Below are positions 11,426 to 22,725 of a stretch of DNA of 64,000 nucleotides, in pieces; the stretch's first letter is position 1; each line of letters opens with the position of its first letter. The position numbers were made by a program, and so were the translations under genes. Source of the DNA: Chiridota heheva (lineage: Eukaryota; Echinodermata; Holothuroidea; Apodida; Chiridotidae); assembly GCA_020152595.1 (NCBI GenBank), contig JAIGNY010001194.1:856001-920000 (forward strand). Reading direction: 5' to 3'. The notes beneath the pieces were generated by a model that did not search any database, was not told where the DNA came from, and saw nothing but the letters and a program-made list of their open reading frames with translations.

Positions 11426-13048
11426 CAATTGTACTTGCAATAGCTCCCTTAACCTCCTCCGACTGCTCTCCAACACTACTTGGGGAGCGAACCGCTATGC
11501 TCTCCTCAAAATTTTCAGGCTCACCATTCGTGCCAAGCTTGACTATGGCAATATTGTTTACCATGTCGCTCACAACTCATACCTCAACCACATTAACACC
11601 ATCCAAAATGAAGCCCTCAGGCTCTGTCTAGGAGCCTACAGGACCTCCCCAATCACTAGCCTTCATGTTGAAGCCAACAAACCCCCCTTTCTACTTAGAT
11701 GTAAAAAGCTTAGCCTCTCCTATGCTTTTAGAGTCCTCACCAACACCCAGAACCCTGTTTACAACCTCATTAGGTACCCCAATTTCTCCTCCCTCTTTGA
11801 TAGGACTAAAACCCTATCGCCTCCCTTCAGCTTACGCATTAAATCAGACCTCTTTCAACTTGGCATCAACCCCGCCACTCTCGGCACCTACTCCTGGCCC
11901 ACTTTTCCTCCTTGGGCCACCCCCCTCCCTTCTGTCCACCTAGACCTCTCCACTTATAACAAAACTCAAACTCACCCTAACCTCTTCATCAATCTCCAAA
12001 CCAAATCAAAGACCAACTCTCGAATTACACCTCCATCTAAACTGATGGCTCCAAGGAAGGCAACAAGACAGCTGCTGCTGCCATCATCCAAGACCACCCT
12101 CAGTAGCAGACTTCCTGACCACTCATCCATCTTTTCAGCCGAGGCTAAGGCCATTCTCCTCGCCCTCAACTTTATTGAGTACTCTCCTCTTAGTCACTTT
12201 GCCATTTTCTCTGACTCAAAGGCTGTTCTTACTTCATTACTCAATCTTAAATGGGATAATTTCACCTGCCACCTCCTCCTCCGGAAACTCTTTTCTCCCA
12301 CCCTCTGCAGGAAAAGTGTTCTTTTCTTCTGGATACCCAGCCATGTTGGCATCCCTGGCAATGACAGGGCTGATACAGCCGCTAAGCTTGCCCTTAACCT
12401 TCCCCTTTTCCCAAAACCCTCTCTGACATCAAACCGCTTATCACTTCTCTTGTTCGTGACCGCTGGCAAACCTTATGGAACTTCCAAATTGATAACAAAC
12501 TCCATGTCATCCAGCCCACAATCCCGATCAAATCCACCATCAACAACCTTTCTCGGATCGACAACGCTCATATTACCCGTCTTAGAATTGGTCACACCCA
12601 CCTCACTCACTCCCACCTCCTTATTGGTTCCCCCCAACCCCTCTGTAACAGTTGCCACTGCATCCTCACAATCCAACACGTTCTCCTTGCTTGCCCCCTG
12701 TACAACCTTCCCAGAGCTTCCCTCGCTCCCCACAACTCAATTGCTGAGTTCTTCCAGAAAAATCCTCCAGATAAAATAATCTCCTTCCTTCAGCATGCTT
12801 CCCTCTACAACCATATTTAATTCTCCTCTTCCACCCCCTCTCTACTTTGTTTTTGTTTTACCCATGCACCTCCTCTTTTGATCACAGCTTTCTGGCCTTT
12901 GTTCTTGAATTTCTCTCATTCTTTCCCTGGTCTCTCTCATTCTTTCCCTGGTCTCTTTCCTTACTACCTCTAAAATGATCTGACCTCTCAGGCACAATTT
13001 GACCTTCGTTGTCGTGGTGCCGTTAAGACCTCATCAATCAAACAAACA
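11426..13048 (+). mobile_element. 5'-truncated non-LTR retrotransposon with RNase H (I-superfamily-like)
   Basis: The open frame encodes the end of a LINE reverse transcriptase (LDYGNIVYHVAHNSYLNHIN, then IQNEALRLCLGAYRTSP), followed by a type I RNase H domain. The RNase H acidic residues are visible: TDGSK in a second frame near 12042, SAEAKAI near 12137, SDSKAV near 12210 and GNDRAD near 12360. A cysteine/histidine cluster (LCNSCHCIL, then QHVLLACPLY) near 12640-12710 closes the protein. At least two frameshifts and some stops make it inactive. The 3' end reads GGTGCCGTTAAG then a CAAA-rich tail. An 11-bp duplication, ATTTGTACTTG, flanks it (11415-11425 and 13049-13059), so it inserted in truncated form by target-primed reverse transcription. 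The clade (I/Nimb-like) is inferred from the RNase H. Confidence 0.88.
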
Positions 13049-13059
13049 ATTTGTACTTG

Positions 13060-14037
13060 AATTACAAATTCCACAAATTGACAATTCCACACCAGGAAAC
13101 AAATATGATATGTTTCGACTTCTTGTTGACATACGATTATCTTTACAATTGATTGAGGCTTTGTCATAATACTGGAAAACTTGCTTGTAATATGCAATTT
13201 TGTTCCAACTAAAGAAATTTGCTTTAGTGGGGTGTGATTTCTGTTGCAGCTCAAATTTTGCTTCAATGGATATAGAAATAACCTTTGAATCAATTTTCAA
13301 GTATTATCTGCTAGGCCCACATGATGACGTTCACAGTAAACTTTCTTTAAAAACCATTTTGTTCCATTTTTAGCTCAACTATTTAAAGAATAGTAGGAGC
13401 TATTCTACTCACCTTGGCGTACGCGTCCGCTTCGGCATTGGTTAATTTAAAAAAAAAAAAAATCAGGGGGGGGGGGGGGGAGCAAGGTCTATAAACAGCT
13501 TGTCATCTTTTGAAAATGTACATTATTTATAAGTAGAATAAATATATAGAATGTGCATAATGTCTGAATTCAAATTAGCAGTGTCATAGATTGTAATCAA
13601 AAAAACAAATGATTAGGCTTGAAAAGAAGTGAAAAGTTTTAAAATATCTGAAGTATTGTTTTAAAGATTTTTTAGTGGAAATTATTAGACTGCCTAATTA
13701 TTTAAATTGGCTGCTAATTTACATAGAGTTGTTATATGAACTGACTTTTATTTATGTATGAGCACAAACAAACAAACATAGTATGCAATTTACATTTGAA
13801 AAGGGACATAGATCATTGATTACTATTTTCATCCTTCCAAGTACACAATTAACTTCTACTAATGTACTACAGGTGGCCAATAATTTATTCAGGAATTTTT
13901 TGCAATTATTCAACAATGAGATGTGCTTCTTTCGCTAATTTCAGAAGTGTTCATGGCACTATTAGAATTAGCACTTAGAATTTAGAACTTGAATATAACG
14001 ATATTAAAGAACGATATGTGAGATGGGTAATTACATA
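13060..14037. other. no gene
   Basis: AT-rich sequence with a G14 run at 13467 and one hairpin repeat start at 13374. Frames on the minus strand at 13293 look random. Confidence 0.5.
13374..13440 (+). repeat. AGCTCAACTATT hairpin fragment
   Basis: AGCTCAACTATT and AATAGTAGGAGCT form a hairpin followed by CTATTCTACTCACCTTGGCG. It resembles a common repeat start, but the body is not clear. Confidence 0.4.
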
Positions 14038-15990
14038 TGGGAGGGATGGCAATGGGGAGGAGGGATGGCATTGGGGAGGAGGGATGGCATTGGGGAGGGA
14101 GGGATGGCATTGGGGAGGGAGGGATGGCATTGGGGAGGAGGGATGGCATTGGGGAGGGAGGGATGGCATTGGGGAGGGAGGGATGGCATTGGGGAGGGAG
14201 GGATGGCATTGGGAGGAGGGATGGCATTGGGGAGGGAGGGATGGCATTGGGGAGGGAGGGATGGCATTGGGGATGGAAGGATGGCATTGGGGAGGGAGGG
14301 ATGGCATTGGGGAGGAGGGATGGCATTGGGGAGGGAGGGATGGCATTGGGGAGGGAGGGATGGCATTGGGGAGGGAGGGAGGGCATTGGGGAGGAGGGAT
14401 GGCATTGGGGGGGAGGGATGGCATTGGGGAGGGAGGGATGGCATTGGGGAGGAGGGATGGCATTGGGGAGGGAGGGATGGCATTGGGGAGGGAGGGATGG
14501 CATCGGGGAGGGAGGGATGGCATTGGGAAGGGAGGGATGGCATCAGGGAGGGAGGGATGGATGGCATCAGGGAGGGAGGAATAGATGGCATCAGGGAGGG
14601 AGGAATAGATGGCATCAGGGAGGGAGGAATAGATGGCATCAGGGAGGGAGGAATAGATGGCATCAGGGAGGGAGGAATAGATGGCATCAGGGAGGGAGGA
14701 ATAGATGGCATCAGGGAGGGTGGAATAGATGGCATCAGGGAGGGAGAGAGATAGATGGCATCAGAGGGGGAGGATGATGGACGAATGGCATCGGGTAGAG
14801 AGAGATGGATGGCAATGGGGAGGATGGATGGAGAGCTTTGGGGAGGGGAGGAATAGATGGCTTCCGGAAGGAATGAATGAATGAATGGCATCGGGGAGGA
14901 GAGGGATGGATGGCATTAGGGAGGAGGGGATAGATGACATCAACAGGGGAGGATGATGGATTGATGGCATCGGGGAGGGTGGGAAGGATACCATCAGGGC
15001 GGGAGGCATGGATGGCTTTGGGGAAGGATGGATGGCATCAGGAGGGAAAAAGAGATGGATGGCATCAGGAGGGAGAAAGGGATGGATGTCATTGGGGAGG
15101 GATGGATGGCAACAGGGAGAGAGGGATAGATGGCAATAGCAAAGGGAATGGATGGATGGCAACAGCGGGGGAAGGATAGATGGTATCAGGGAGGGATGAA
15201 TGGCTGGCAGTGGGGAGGGGAAAGATTGATGGCATTGGGGAGGGAGGGATGGATGGCATTAGATGCCATCAGGAGGGAAGGATGGATAGCATTGGGGAGG
15301 GTCGGATGGCATCAGGGAGGGATGGAGGGATGGATGTCATCAGGGAGGGAGGGAGGGAGGAGGGATGGTATCTGGGAGGTAGGGATGGTATCTGGGAGGT
15401 AGGGATGGTATCTGGGAGGTAGGGATGGTATCTGGGAGGTAGGGATGGGATCTGGGAGGTAGGGATGGACATCTGGGAGGTAGGGATGGTATCTGGGAGG
15501 TAGGGATGGTATCTGGGAGGTAGGGATGGTATCTGGGGGAGGTAGGGATGGTAGGGATCTGGGAGGTAGGGATGGTATCTGGGAGGTAGGGATGGTATCT
15601 GGGAGGTAGGGATGGTATCTGGGAGGTAGGGATGGTATCTGGGAGGTAGGGATGGTATCTGGGAGGTAGGGATGGTATCTGGGAGGTAGGGATGGTATCT
15701 GGGAGGTAGGGATGGTATCTGGGAGGTAGGGATGGTATCTGGGAGGTAGGGATGGTATCTGGGGGAGGTAGGGATGGTATCTGGGAGGTAGGGATGGTAT
15801 CTGGGAGGTAGGGATGGTATCTGGGAGGTAGGGATGGTATCTGGGAGGTAGGGATGGTATCTGGGAGGTAGGGATGGTATCTGGGAGGTAGGGATGGTAT
15901 CTGGGAGGTAGGGATGGTATCTGGGGGGTAGGGATGAATGGCATTGGGGATAGGGATGGATGGCATCGGTGAGGGATGGGTGGATACATA
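14038..15990. repeat. purine-rich minisatellite array, three unit types
   Basis: 14041-14545 is built of ~20-bp GGGAGGGAGGGATGGCATTG units. 14551-14765 has 24-bp units built on ATCAGGGAGGGAGGAATAGA. 14766-15357 is a mixed zone. 15358-15935 has ~29 nearly identical 20-bp units of GGGAGGTAGGGATGGTATCT. The plus strand has runs of four or more G-tracts and could form quadruplex or triplex structures. Because 20 is not a multiple of 3, long open frames appear in several phases. They are not genes. Confidence 0.93.
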
Positions 15991-16055
15991 GTGGAAGGAG
16001 GAAGGGGTGGATGGCAGCACCAATACCCACATAAACACACCAACACCACTACATA

Positions 16056-16083
16056 GGTTCCTGATGCAGATAGCATCAGAACC
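16056..16083 (+). repeat. isolated GGTTCC hairpin
   Basis: GGTTCCTGATGC and GCATCAGAACC with a 5-base loop form the same hairpin that heads three dispersed repeats. Here no recognisable body follows, and it closes the purine-rich minisatellite. Confidence 0.55.
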
Positions 16084-17325
16084 AAAATGAAAAGAAAGAA
16101 TTAGATACTGTAAGTGGACTTCCCTAAAGCTTAGCTTGTTATCAAAATTTCTCCAACTGAAAGTTGCGGGATAAGTAACTGCTTACTTCCTTCAAGTAGC
16201 GCACTCCCCCTGCAGCTTCGAATAGTCGAGCATGCTGTCATTCAGACAGTTCTACTTATTTTATCCAATTTTGTTTTAAAAATTAAGATTGCTTGTAGCA
16301 CTGCATTCAGTGTGCAAACAATCTTGAATGGACGACTGGCAAATATCTTTGATTGATTTGTTTTCTGACACTGAATAAAAAGTCACTTCTGTGTCTAAAT
16401 TTACTCATCAAGAAGTAAAGTGACATTTTGTTTCATTTTTGTGATAATAACTTGTAAGTCACATTTTATGAATCACATCAAATGAATTTTTAACAGCCAT
16501 ATAAAAATGGCACTGGGCAAGTGGTTGCACCAGGCTTGTAAATAACTGAGAATATCTTCCTTTTATTCAAGTTTGTATAAGTCAAATATTTCCTCTGTAA
16601 TTTATTGCTGTGAAATGTTTTTCATATTCCAGTCACATTAAACACTTTTACGTCAATTTATGTCTCATTGGGGTCTTGTTTTATTTGTTACAGCGGTGAA
16701 GTGCCATCTAGAAAATGGCACTTCCCTAGTTGAAGTATTTCAAAATTGTTAAAGCACTTTCATGGTGTTTTTTTTTTTGCAATAGATTTCCCTGAGAGAG
16801 TATCCCAGGAAAGCAAGGTTATTTTAACATGGAGCACCAGTCACTGTTTAAGGAAGAATGTTTTGTTAATGTTTAAATTTAGCTGTCAGTAAAGGTTATG
16901 AGAACAGAAAAAAGAAAGGGTTCTCTTAGCCCCACAAACCTGTGATTTCCCCTCATTTTATCACTAAGTGGAAGACTTGTTCTACAAACTTCCGCTACTT
17001 CCGTGAACATTTGTACTGCTCTGATGAACCATCTTTTGTGTTCTTTTTATTCAACATTTAAACATGGTAAATGATGGCAATTTTTTTGTTAGGAGTTATT
17101 CGATCTGTATCTCATTAGCAGGCCTCCCGCAGCCTCCTATATTTTCCTTAAAAATATTCCCTTCTATAATTTCTATATTTTTCATGATTTTAACCCAAAA
17201 TTTATGTTATTTTGTATCAGTTCCTATATTTTTCCTGATTGTCAAAGCTGTGCTCTATATTGCAGTATTTGATAAAATATGCAACCAGCAATATGATTTA
17301 TAAAATCCTAAATACAGTCTTAAGT
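16084..17325. other. no feature recognised
   Basis: AT-rich. No TTC28-like peptide was found in any frame. Confidence 0.5.
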
Positions 17326-18059
17326 GTAAGTTATTTGTAATTCAGAACATTTGAGCAATTAGTAGATGCATTGCTTCAGTCAATTCAAGTCTACCTGTGG
17401 AAACTACTAATATCATTTTAGGTGGACATTTATAATTTTTAATTGAAAATCAAGAGTAAACAATTCAATAAATTGCAAATTATTTTAAAGGTTTCCCAGT
17501 GATGATATCTGAAGGGATCCTTTAGCTCACACTTGTTAAGTGTAGAGTGTTTTATCAACTCTTATGTTCTCAATAAGTACCAGATACATAGTTAAAAATA
17601 TTTTTCAAGAATATTCACTAAGTCCAAAATTGTAAAAGTTTGTCAATGTTTTCCAAATTGCTAGGAGGCAAAGCAAAGTGAATCATTGTTGGCATCTTAT
17701 CTTAGAATCAGATAAAACAATCTCATGTAGTAAGTTATTTATAATTCAGAACATTTAAGCAATTAGTAGATGCATTGCTTCAGTCAATTAAAGTCTACAT
17801 GTGGAAACTACTAATATCATTTTAGGTGGACATAAGTCATTTTTAATAGAAAATCAAGAGTAAACAATTCAATAAGTGTTTTATCAACTCTTATGTTTTT
17901 AATAAGTACCAGATACATGGTTAAAAAGTATTTTTCAGGAATATTTACTAAGTCCAAAATTGTAAAAGTTTGTCAATGTTTTCCAAATTGCTTGGAGGCA
18001 AAGCAAAGTGAATCATTGTTGGCATCTTATCTCAAAATCAGATCAAACAAACTCATGGA
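17326..18059. repeat. 404-bp direct duplication
   Basis: Copy 1 is 17326-17729 and copy 2 is 17730-18059. Shared segments include AGCAATTAGTAGATGCATTG and TTTGTCAATGTTTTCCAAAT. Copy 2 lacks ~75 bp around the GTTTCCCAGTGATGATATC part. Divergence is about 5% by eye. Non-coding. Confidence 0.85.
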
Positions 18060-18192
18060 GTTAATCTCTTGGAGTAAATAGGTTGATTTTTGTAAAACTT
18101 TATTTCTATGAAGAAAAAAAACGGTGAAATGAAATGGTATTTGCTGTGCATGCACAATTCAGTTGAACCATAATAGACCGGGAGCCCAGACC

Positions 18193-18838
18193 GTTTATTC
18201 AGCTGAAAAGATACAAAAAGTTTGATTTTCGGGTCTTGTCCATCTGGACCCATGACTCACTAATCAATGCTGCTGCCGGGTCACATCCTGTACCAGTACC
18301 CAGGGGGCACAAGATAGGGGCCAAAAAAAATGCATTTATTCAGCCGAAGAGATACACAGACAAAATTTGTCGGATTATGCTCCCAAGAGGGTACTCATGC
18401 TGGCCATAGCCATGGCAGCAAGTTATGCCTGTACCAGGACCCAGACAGTAACCTAAAAGGGGCCCACTCAGGGGGGTTATTTAGTCGAAAAGATACATGG
18501 ATGAATCTTCTTCTATTGGTACCATTATACCTTGGGGGTCACATGAATACCAATGACAGCAATTTTATCCTTTACCAGGGCCCAGACAATAGCCTTAAAG
18601 GGCCCCTGTCCTCATCTTGTTTATTCAGCTGAAAAGATACATGAATGAATCTTCATCTGTTGGAAGCATTATACCTTGGGGGTCACATAAATCCAATGAC
18701 AGCAACTTTATTCTGTAGCAGGCCCAGACAGTAGACTTAAAGGGCCCCTGTCCCTCAACTCGTTTATTCAGCCAAAAAGATACATGGATGAATCTTCTTG
18801 TATTGGAACCATTATACATTGGGGGCAAGGTTTTATCT
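18193..18838. repeat. 143-bp tandem repeat, about 4.5 copies
   Basis: Unit starts TTTATTCAGCTGAAAAGATA at 18193, 18333, 18476, 18619 and 18762. Each unit also has TATACCTTGGGGGTCAC and AAAGGGCCCCTGTCC. Non-coding in every frame examined. Confidence 0.8.
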
Positions 18839-19652
18839 AGAAATAGGAGAAATGGGTGTGCGTTAGGAATTTCTAGGTGTGCATCAATTTGTTGACACTA
18901 TGTATTGTGCGTGCGGGAATTATTGTCTATTACCGATAATTTGACATGAAACGTTTATCCCATATATCAAATGAAACGTTAACCCTAGCTTGATTTTAAA
19001 AGGGGCAGGGTGCTAGACTTCTTGAGGAGCACATTAATGCACGTGCAAAGCACTGCGTCTTTTCGGCATGGAATCCTGGGGCCCCCTTAAGGCTTAATCC
19101 CCTTGTGAAGAAGCTCTGGGATGTTAGCTATAATCATACATCTCAGAATAAAACTATTCCGACTGATAAGGACCATTCATAAGCCAAACAGGACAATTGC
19201 TTACTATGCTATCATTCTGTGTTCTGTATCCATGTAAGGTATTTAATTTATGAGGTTAATCAAGATCATTAAGTACATTTTTTTTTTTAAACAATTCTCA
19301 TAATGGGCAGGGCGGGCCCACAGAGGGGCCGGGTGGGCCGCCCCTGTGAAACAGCAAAGTTAGGGTTTTGCCTGCTTTAGATATTGCAATTATTTCCTTG
19401 ACCCGGTGTCACCCATCTATCCTACCTTGCTATCTTACCCACTCCCCTCCTCCAACCCATTCATGTTGATTATTGTTTATGTTTGTTTTTGTCCAAAATC
19501 CAACATTGGGAAGGGGGAGTGGTGTAGGGGGTTGTAATTAAGAAATATAGCCCTAAAGTGTAAAGCTCAAAATGCTGAATTGCTCCAATAATTTTTTCCA
19601 AGGTTGTAAATTTTCAGTTGCCTTTCACTTTTGTTTCTCAACATTCTTCCTA
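18839..19652. other. no gene; G/C-rich repeat scrap
   Basis: GGGCAGGGCGGGCCCACAGA near 19308 looks like the end of an old repeat. Nothing else is supported. Confidence 0.4.
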
Positions 19653-19656
19653 TTAA

Positions 19657-20220
19657 AGGATTAGTTCAGTGGTCAAGCAAGTTTATCTTATATGAAAGAG
19701 GACTTTAAAAGAAACAAAATGGTAAAAAAAAATAATTAAAGAGTCGTATTCCGTTAAGGAGATATCAAGTTTAAAGCTCCATCTTATCTGTGTAGAAATG
19801 ACTGGTGTAGTAAGTCTATAATGGTAAGTTAGCGCCTTCATCCTCACATTCTTAAAAATTGTTGATTTACTTTGAAGAAAGTTTATTTAAATTGATCACT
19901 TTTTAAATTATTTTTGCTCAAACTTTCTTTATGTATACCTTCCTAGATTCTGTTTTACTACTTTCCTCACATAACAAATGGATTTTAAGGCACAAAATCG
20001 AAGTACAGATATGATAGAATACATCAACTCTTTCAGGAATATGAGGGTGTGACATCACAACTAGTCTGATTGCAGTTGTTTCTACACAAATAATACCAAA
20101 CTTCAAACCTTAATATCTCCTTAAAGGAATAAATATTTTGAATGTTTTCTTCACTATTTTGTTTCCTTTGAAGTCTTGTTTCATATAATGTTTGACTTGC
20201 TTGACCACTGAACTAATCCT
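19657..20220. mobile_element. T2/Kolobok-like MITE, family 2
   Basis: This 564-bp copy has TTAA at 19653-19656 and ATAA (one change) at 20221-20224. Its ends AGGATTAGTTCAGTGGTCAA are almost perfectly inverted. The inner TGACATCACAACTAGTCTGA matches 9365-9921. The 62-codon frame at 19918 on the minus strand is spurious. Confidence 0.82.
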
Positions 20221-20669
20221 ATAACTTGATGTCTGTTTTAAGAAAACTTGCATGTTGCAAATTAATCCACTGTTTCTCCAAGCTTGACTTCTTATGCACT
20301 ATCAGATTAATTTTTTGCATCGTTCCTTTTTTTCCCATCCTGTTCTTTAGCTTTTTATTTTGCCATTTGAAAAGTACCCCTGTTCCGTGTATTTGAGAGT
20401 GTATGTTGTAAGTGAGCAAATCTCCAGCTGTGTTTATTAGCTACAACCTCTTAAAATGGAAGTTGTCTGTATATGCAATTTACCATTTGTAGGTTCCTGG
20501 CCATTTAATAACAACAAAGATTACATATTTTTGGTAACAACCTCCTTGTTCCCATGTACGCCCTCTGCCTCCTAAGAAGTGCTGCACTCAAATCAATTAA
20601 ACCACTTAGGCATATTCTGACCAACGCTGTACAAATGCAAGGTCATGCTCTTTCCAATACTTTCCAACA

Positions 20670-20818
20670 CATTCATGAAGTCTTTGAAATGTAGTTACTC
20701 CTAAATGGAAAAAGATATCAACAGTTTTTTTCTTTCCCTTCCCCCCTTCCCCTCCACCATTTTGTTTATCCTCTTTCATATAAATGAAAAGATGAAAAGT
20801 CATGGAAACATTCCTTAA
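20670..20818. mobile_element. half copy of MITE family 1
   Basis: AAATGGAAAAAGATATCAAC, a CTCTTTCATATAAATG block and the end CATTCCTTAAAA match the right arm of family 1. A CT-rich expansion interrupts it near 20735. Confidence 0.5.
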
Positions 20819-21069
20819 AATTCACATTATTTGTTTTGGGGAGAATGATAATAGACAGAGGGATTTTATCACATGACTCCTACTCAACTGGACTCCATTT
20901 TGCAGGGCAGCGGCTTCGCTGCGATTCACGTGTCCTCACACAGCTCAAGTCACATCACACGTACAACAAACATACTACATGCTATCATACCAGTACCAGT
21001 TCAGCGAATTTTACTAATTGCATTTTTTTTGCTCGCTTCAGATTTTTCGTCATATTTTCTTTCAGTAAG

Positions 21070-21328
21070 CTATATTTTCACCGGGCATACGAAGAGTAAG
21101 TTTAACAAACGCCATCTGATTGTTTGTTACTCAGACAATGCCTACATACCCGATATAAAGTGCTCGCTGCAAATCCTAGTGTGTAAGGCCTACCGTAGGT
21201 TGAAAGCCATTGCATCGTACAGCAGAACCCACTATGAACGTCGATCAGGATCAGATGGAAATTGGGAAGATGTCTTTTTATTATCCCCACACTTTAGTTC
21301 AACCAGCGGCACAGCAAAATTTTGGCAT
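21070..21328 (-). pseudogene. decayed THAP zinc-finger domain
   Basis: Read on the minus strand from ATG at 21328 it starts MPKFCCAAG, the typical N-terminus of a THAP domain with its first cysteine pair. After a one-base shift the same strand reads FPSDPDRRS, a stop, then W, and later RICSEHFISG, which carries the third cysteine and the histidine of the C2CH zinc site. A last match, LLNLLFVCPVKI, sits where THAP domains end with the AVPTAL-like box. Stops and at least one frameshift break it. The length, ~86 codons, fits one THAP domain. Plus-strand sequence at 21415-21455 keeps an AAAATGGCG motif and CACATGAC-type sites that could be the old 5' flank, so this may be a DNA-level copy rather than a retrocopy. 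No further exon of a host protein or P-element transposase is recognised. It lies antisense in the TTC28 intron. Confidence 0.65.
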
Positions 21329-21515
21329 AATTATGTACAAAAAAATCTTATATAACAACATACAAACGCATGTAAGTCTAATTGAAGTGTACAGTAGACG
21401 ACAGTGGTTTTACCGACAAAATGGCGATGTAAACAAAGTCATGTGACCTCATTCGTCAGCTGAAACACTCTTATAGGAGGGTAAAATGTATAATTCTTTT
21501 TCATTTTACCTGCAG

Positions 21516-21627
21516 TTGCAACATGTGATGTCAAAGTACAATAGAGAGGAAAACAGTGCCATCCAATTACCTGTTAATGTCAACCTGTGGAGGACACCGG
21601 GGTGCCATGAATTACTTGCCTCTTTAG
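21516..21627 (+). CDS. TTC28: TTC28 internal exon, third from the 3' end
   Basis: This 112-nt exon begins in phase 0 after a tract ending TTTTACCTGCAG and ends one base into a glycine codon at a GT donor (21628-21629). It encodes 37 residues, including NLWRTPGCHELLASLG. From memory, vertebrate TTC28 has LWRLPGCHEFLAALG at the same place, just C-terminal to its CHAT-like region. Joined to the next exon the frame continues G-FDL, as in TTC28. In mammals TTC28 (TPRBK) is a very large TPR scaffold reported at the spindle midzone and midbody with Aurora B, needed for cytokinesis. The TPR and CHAT-like exons should lie upstream of position 1. The sense intron before this exon contains a THAP relic 190 bp away. 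Function is inferred from homology alone. Confidence 0.88.
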
Positions 21628-21762
21628 GTGTGTATCTTTTGATTGTTCACAATTGTTAAAAGTGCATAGACAGGTAGAAAGTTTATATGCAAAGATAGAC
21701 CTATAAACTATGAACAGAATACTCTTTGAATTATGTCAGAAAAAGTTGTGATGTATGAGACG

Positions 21763-22025
21763 TATAGTGGCTCAGTGGTTAAGGAGTCCTGCTCGTATGC
21801 GCAAGGTTCGATTCCCACCGTAAGCGCTGCATTGTTTCCTTGAGCAAGGCGCTTTACGCTACTTGCTCCAGTCCACTCAGCTGTAAAATGAGTACCAGCA
21901 CTGCTGGGGACTTATCTGCGATGAACTGGCGTCCTGTCTCTATGGGAGTCATGTGCTCTCATGTGCTTGCGCTGTGTTAACCGGGGATACGCACCAGCCC
22001 TGTGACTTGGGTGGATTTAGCTTTG
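21763..22025 (+). mobile_element. tRNA-headed SINE in the TTC28 intron
   Basis: An A-box-like TAGTGGCTCAGTGGTTAAGG (21764-21784) and a B-box GGTTCGATTCCC (21805-21816) form the head. The body contains CCTTGAGCAAGGCGCTTTAC and GCTCCAGTCCACTCAGCTG, a block common in marine SINEs as I recall. It lies 136 bp after the exon ending at 21627. Confidence 0.7.
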
Positions 22026-22171
22026 AAGGAGAACAGCTTCAAAATTGTTGATGTAATTTTCAGTCACTGAAAATTATGAGACTGTTTTCTTCTGCTAAAT
22101 TTTGATTGAGGGGTAGGATGGGGAACTGCTTTCATTCAAGAATGATGATGGAGGATTGAAAATAAGAGGTG

Positions 22172-22369
22172 AACATAAGAAAATTCATAGATATTCTTGT
22201 TGTGATGTCACAAAATTTAGATAATAAGGCCTTAAATTTCAAAATGCTCTTAAATGGTTATGTTTTAACCAACATCAGAAAATTCATAGATATTCTTGTT
22301 GTGATGTCACAAAATTTAGATAATAAGGCCTTAAATTTCAAAATGCTCTTAAATGGTTATGTTTTAACC
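22172..22369. repeat. 99-bp tandem duplication
   Basis: Two nearly identical copies begin at 22172 and 22271. Shared parts include GATATTCTTGTTGTGATGTC and GCTCTTAAATGGTTATG. It lies in the TTC28 intron between 21627 and 22584. Confidence 0.9.
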
Positions 22370-22583
22370 AACTTCTTTGCTATTTTCATGTTTTCATCCA
22401 ATAAAGTTCAAATTGTTGTTACTTTGGTCTTTAAGTGTAAGTGTATGTAAAGGTTTCTTCAGTACAATTACCTTCCTTTTAAGCAAAATGTTGCATTAAC
22501 AAGAAGCAGAGTTTTTATTTTCTTTAGAAATGTTGTGAGACCAATATCATATCATTTCCTTTATTTTTTATTTTTATTTTCAG

Positions 22584-22691
22584 GATTTGACCTGATTGAT
22601 GTAGGAAAGGAGGAGGTCCATTTGGTGACGAGCAAGCAGGTCAGCCGGCGCATGATTCATTACACATTGACAGGACTAACTGCAATCTTTG
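22584..22691 (+). CDS. TTC28: TTC28 internal exon, second from the 3' end
   Basis: This 108-nt exon follows a T-rich tract ending TTTTCAG and ends before a consensus donor GTAAGT at 22692. Two bases complete the glycine codon started in the previous exon. There follow 35 codons and one base of the next codon. The peptide starts FDLIDVGKEEVHLVTSKQ and continues through SRRMIHYTLTGLTAIF. As I recall it, the vertebrate TTC28 counterpart reads FDLCEVGQEEVILKTGKQ, which makes this the most recognisable block in the gene. The upstream intron is 956 bp and the downstream intron 6808 bp. A hairpin-headed dispersed repeat begins only 34 bp after the donor. The splice phases on both sides agree (phase 1 into phase 1), which supports the exon model. 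Confidence 0.9.
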
Positions 22692-22725
22692 GTAAGTCCT
22701 GTCATTTGACCTCTTTTTTGGTTTT

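Noticed and set aside
14031..16085. Long open frames of 170-290 codons on both strands (Pro/Ser/His-rich or Gly/Trp-rich peptides).
   Set aside because: They are by-products of the minisatellite, whose unit length is mostly not a multiple of 3. No domain, and nearly identical peptides appear in several frames.
20873..21355. 160-codon plus-strand frame with hydrophobic parts, just before a TTC28 exon.
   Set aside because: It overlaps the THAP relic on the other strand and matches no TTC28 or other family. It is a shadow frame.
1..21515. Earlier TTC28 exons (CHAT-like or TPR parts).
   Set aside because: No frame shows the expected peptides. The intron must extend past the left end of the window.
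21763..21830. tRNA gene suggested by A and B boxes.
   Set aside because: No acceptor stem or full cloverleaf, and a SINE body follows.
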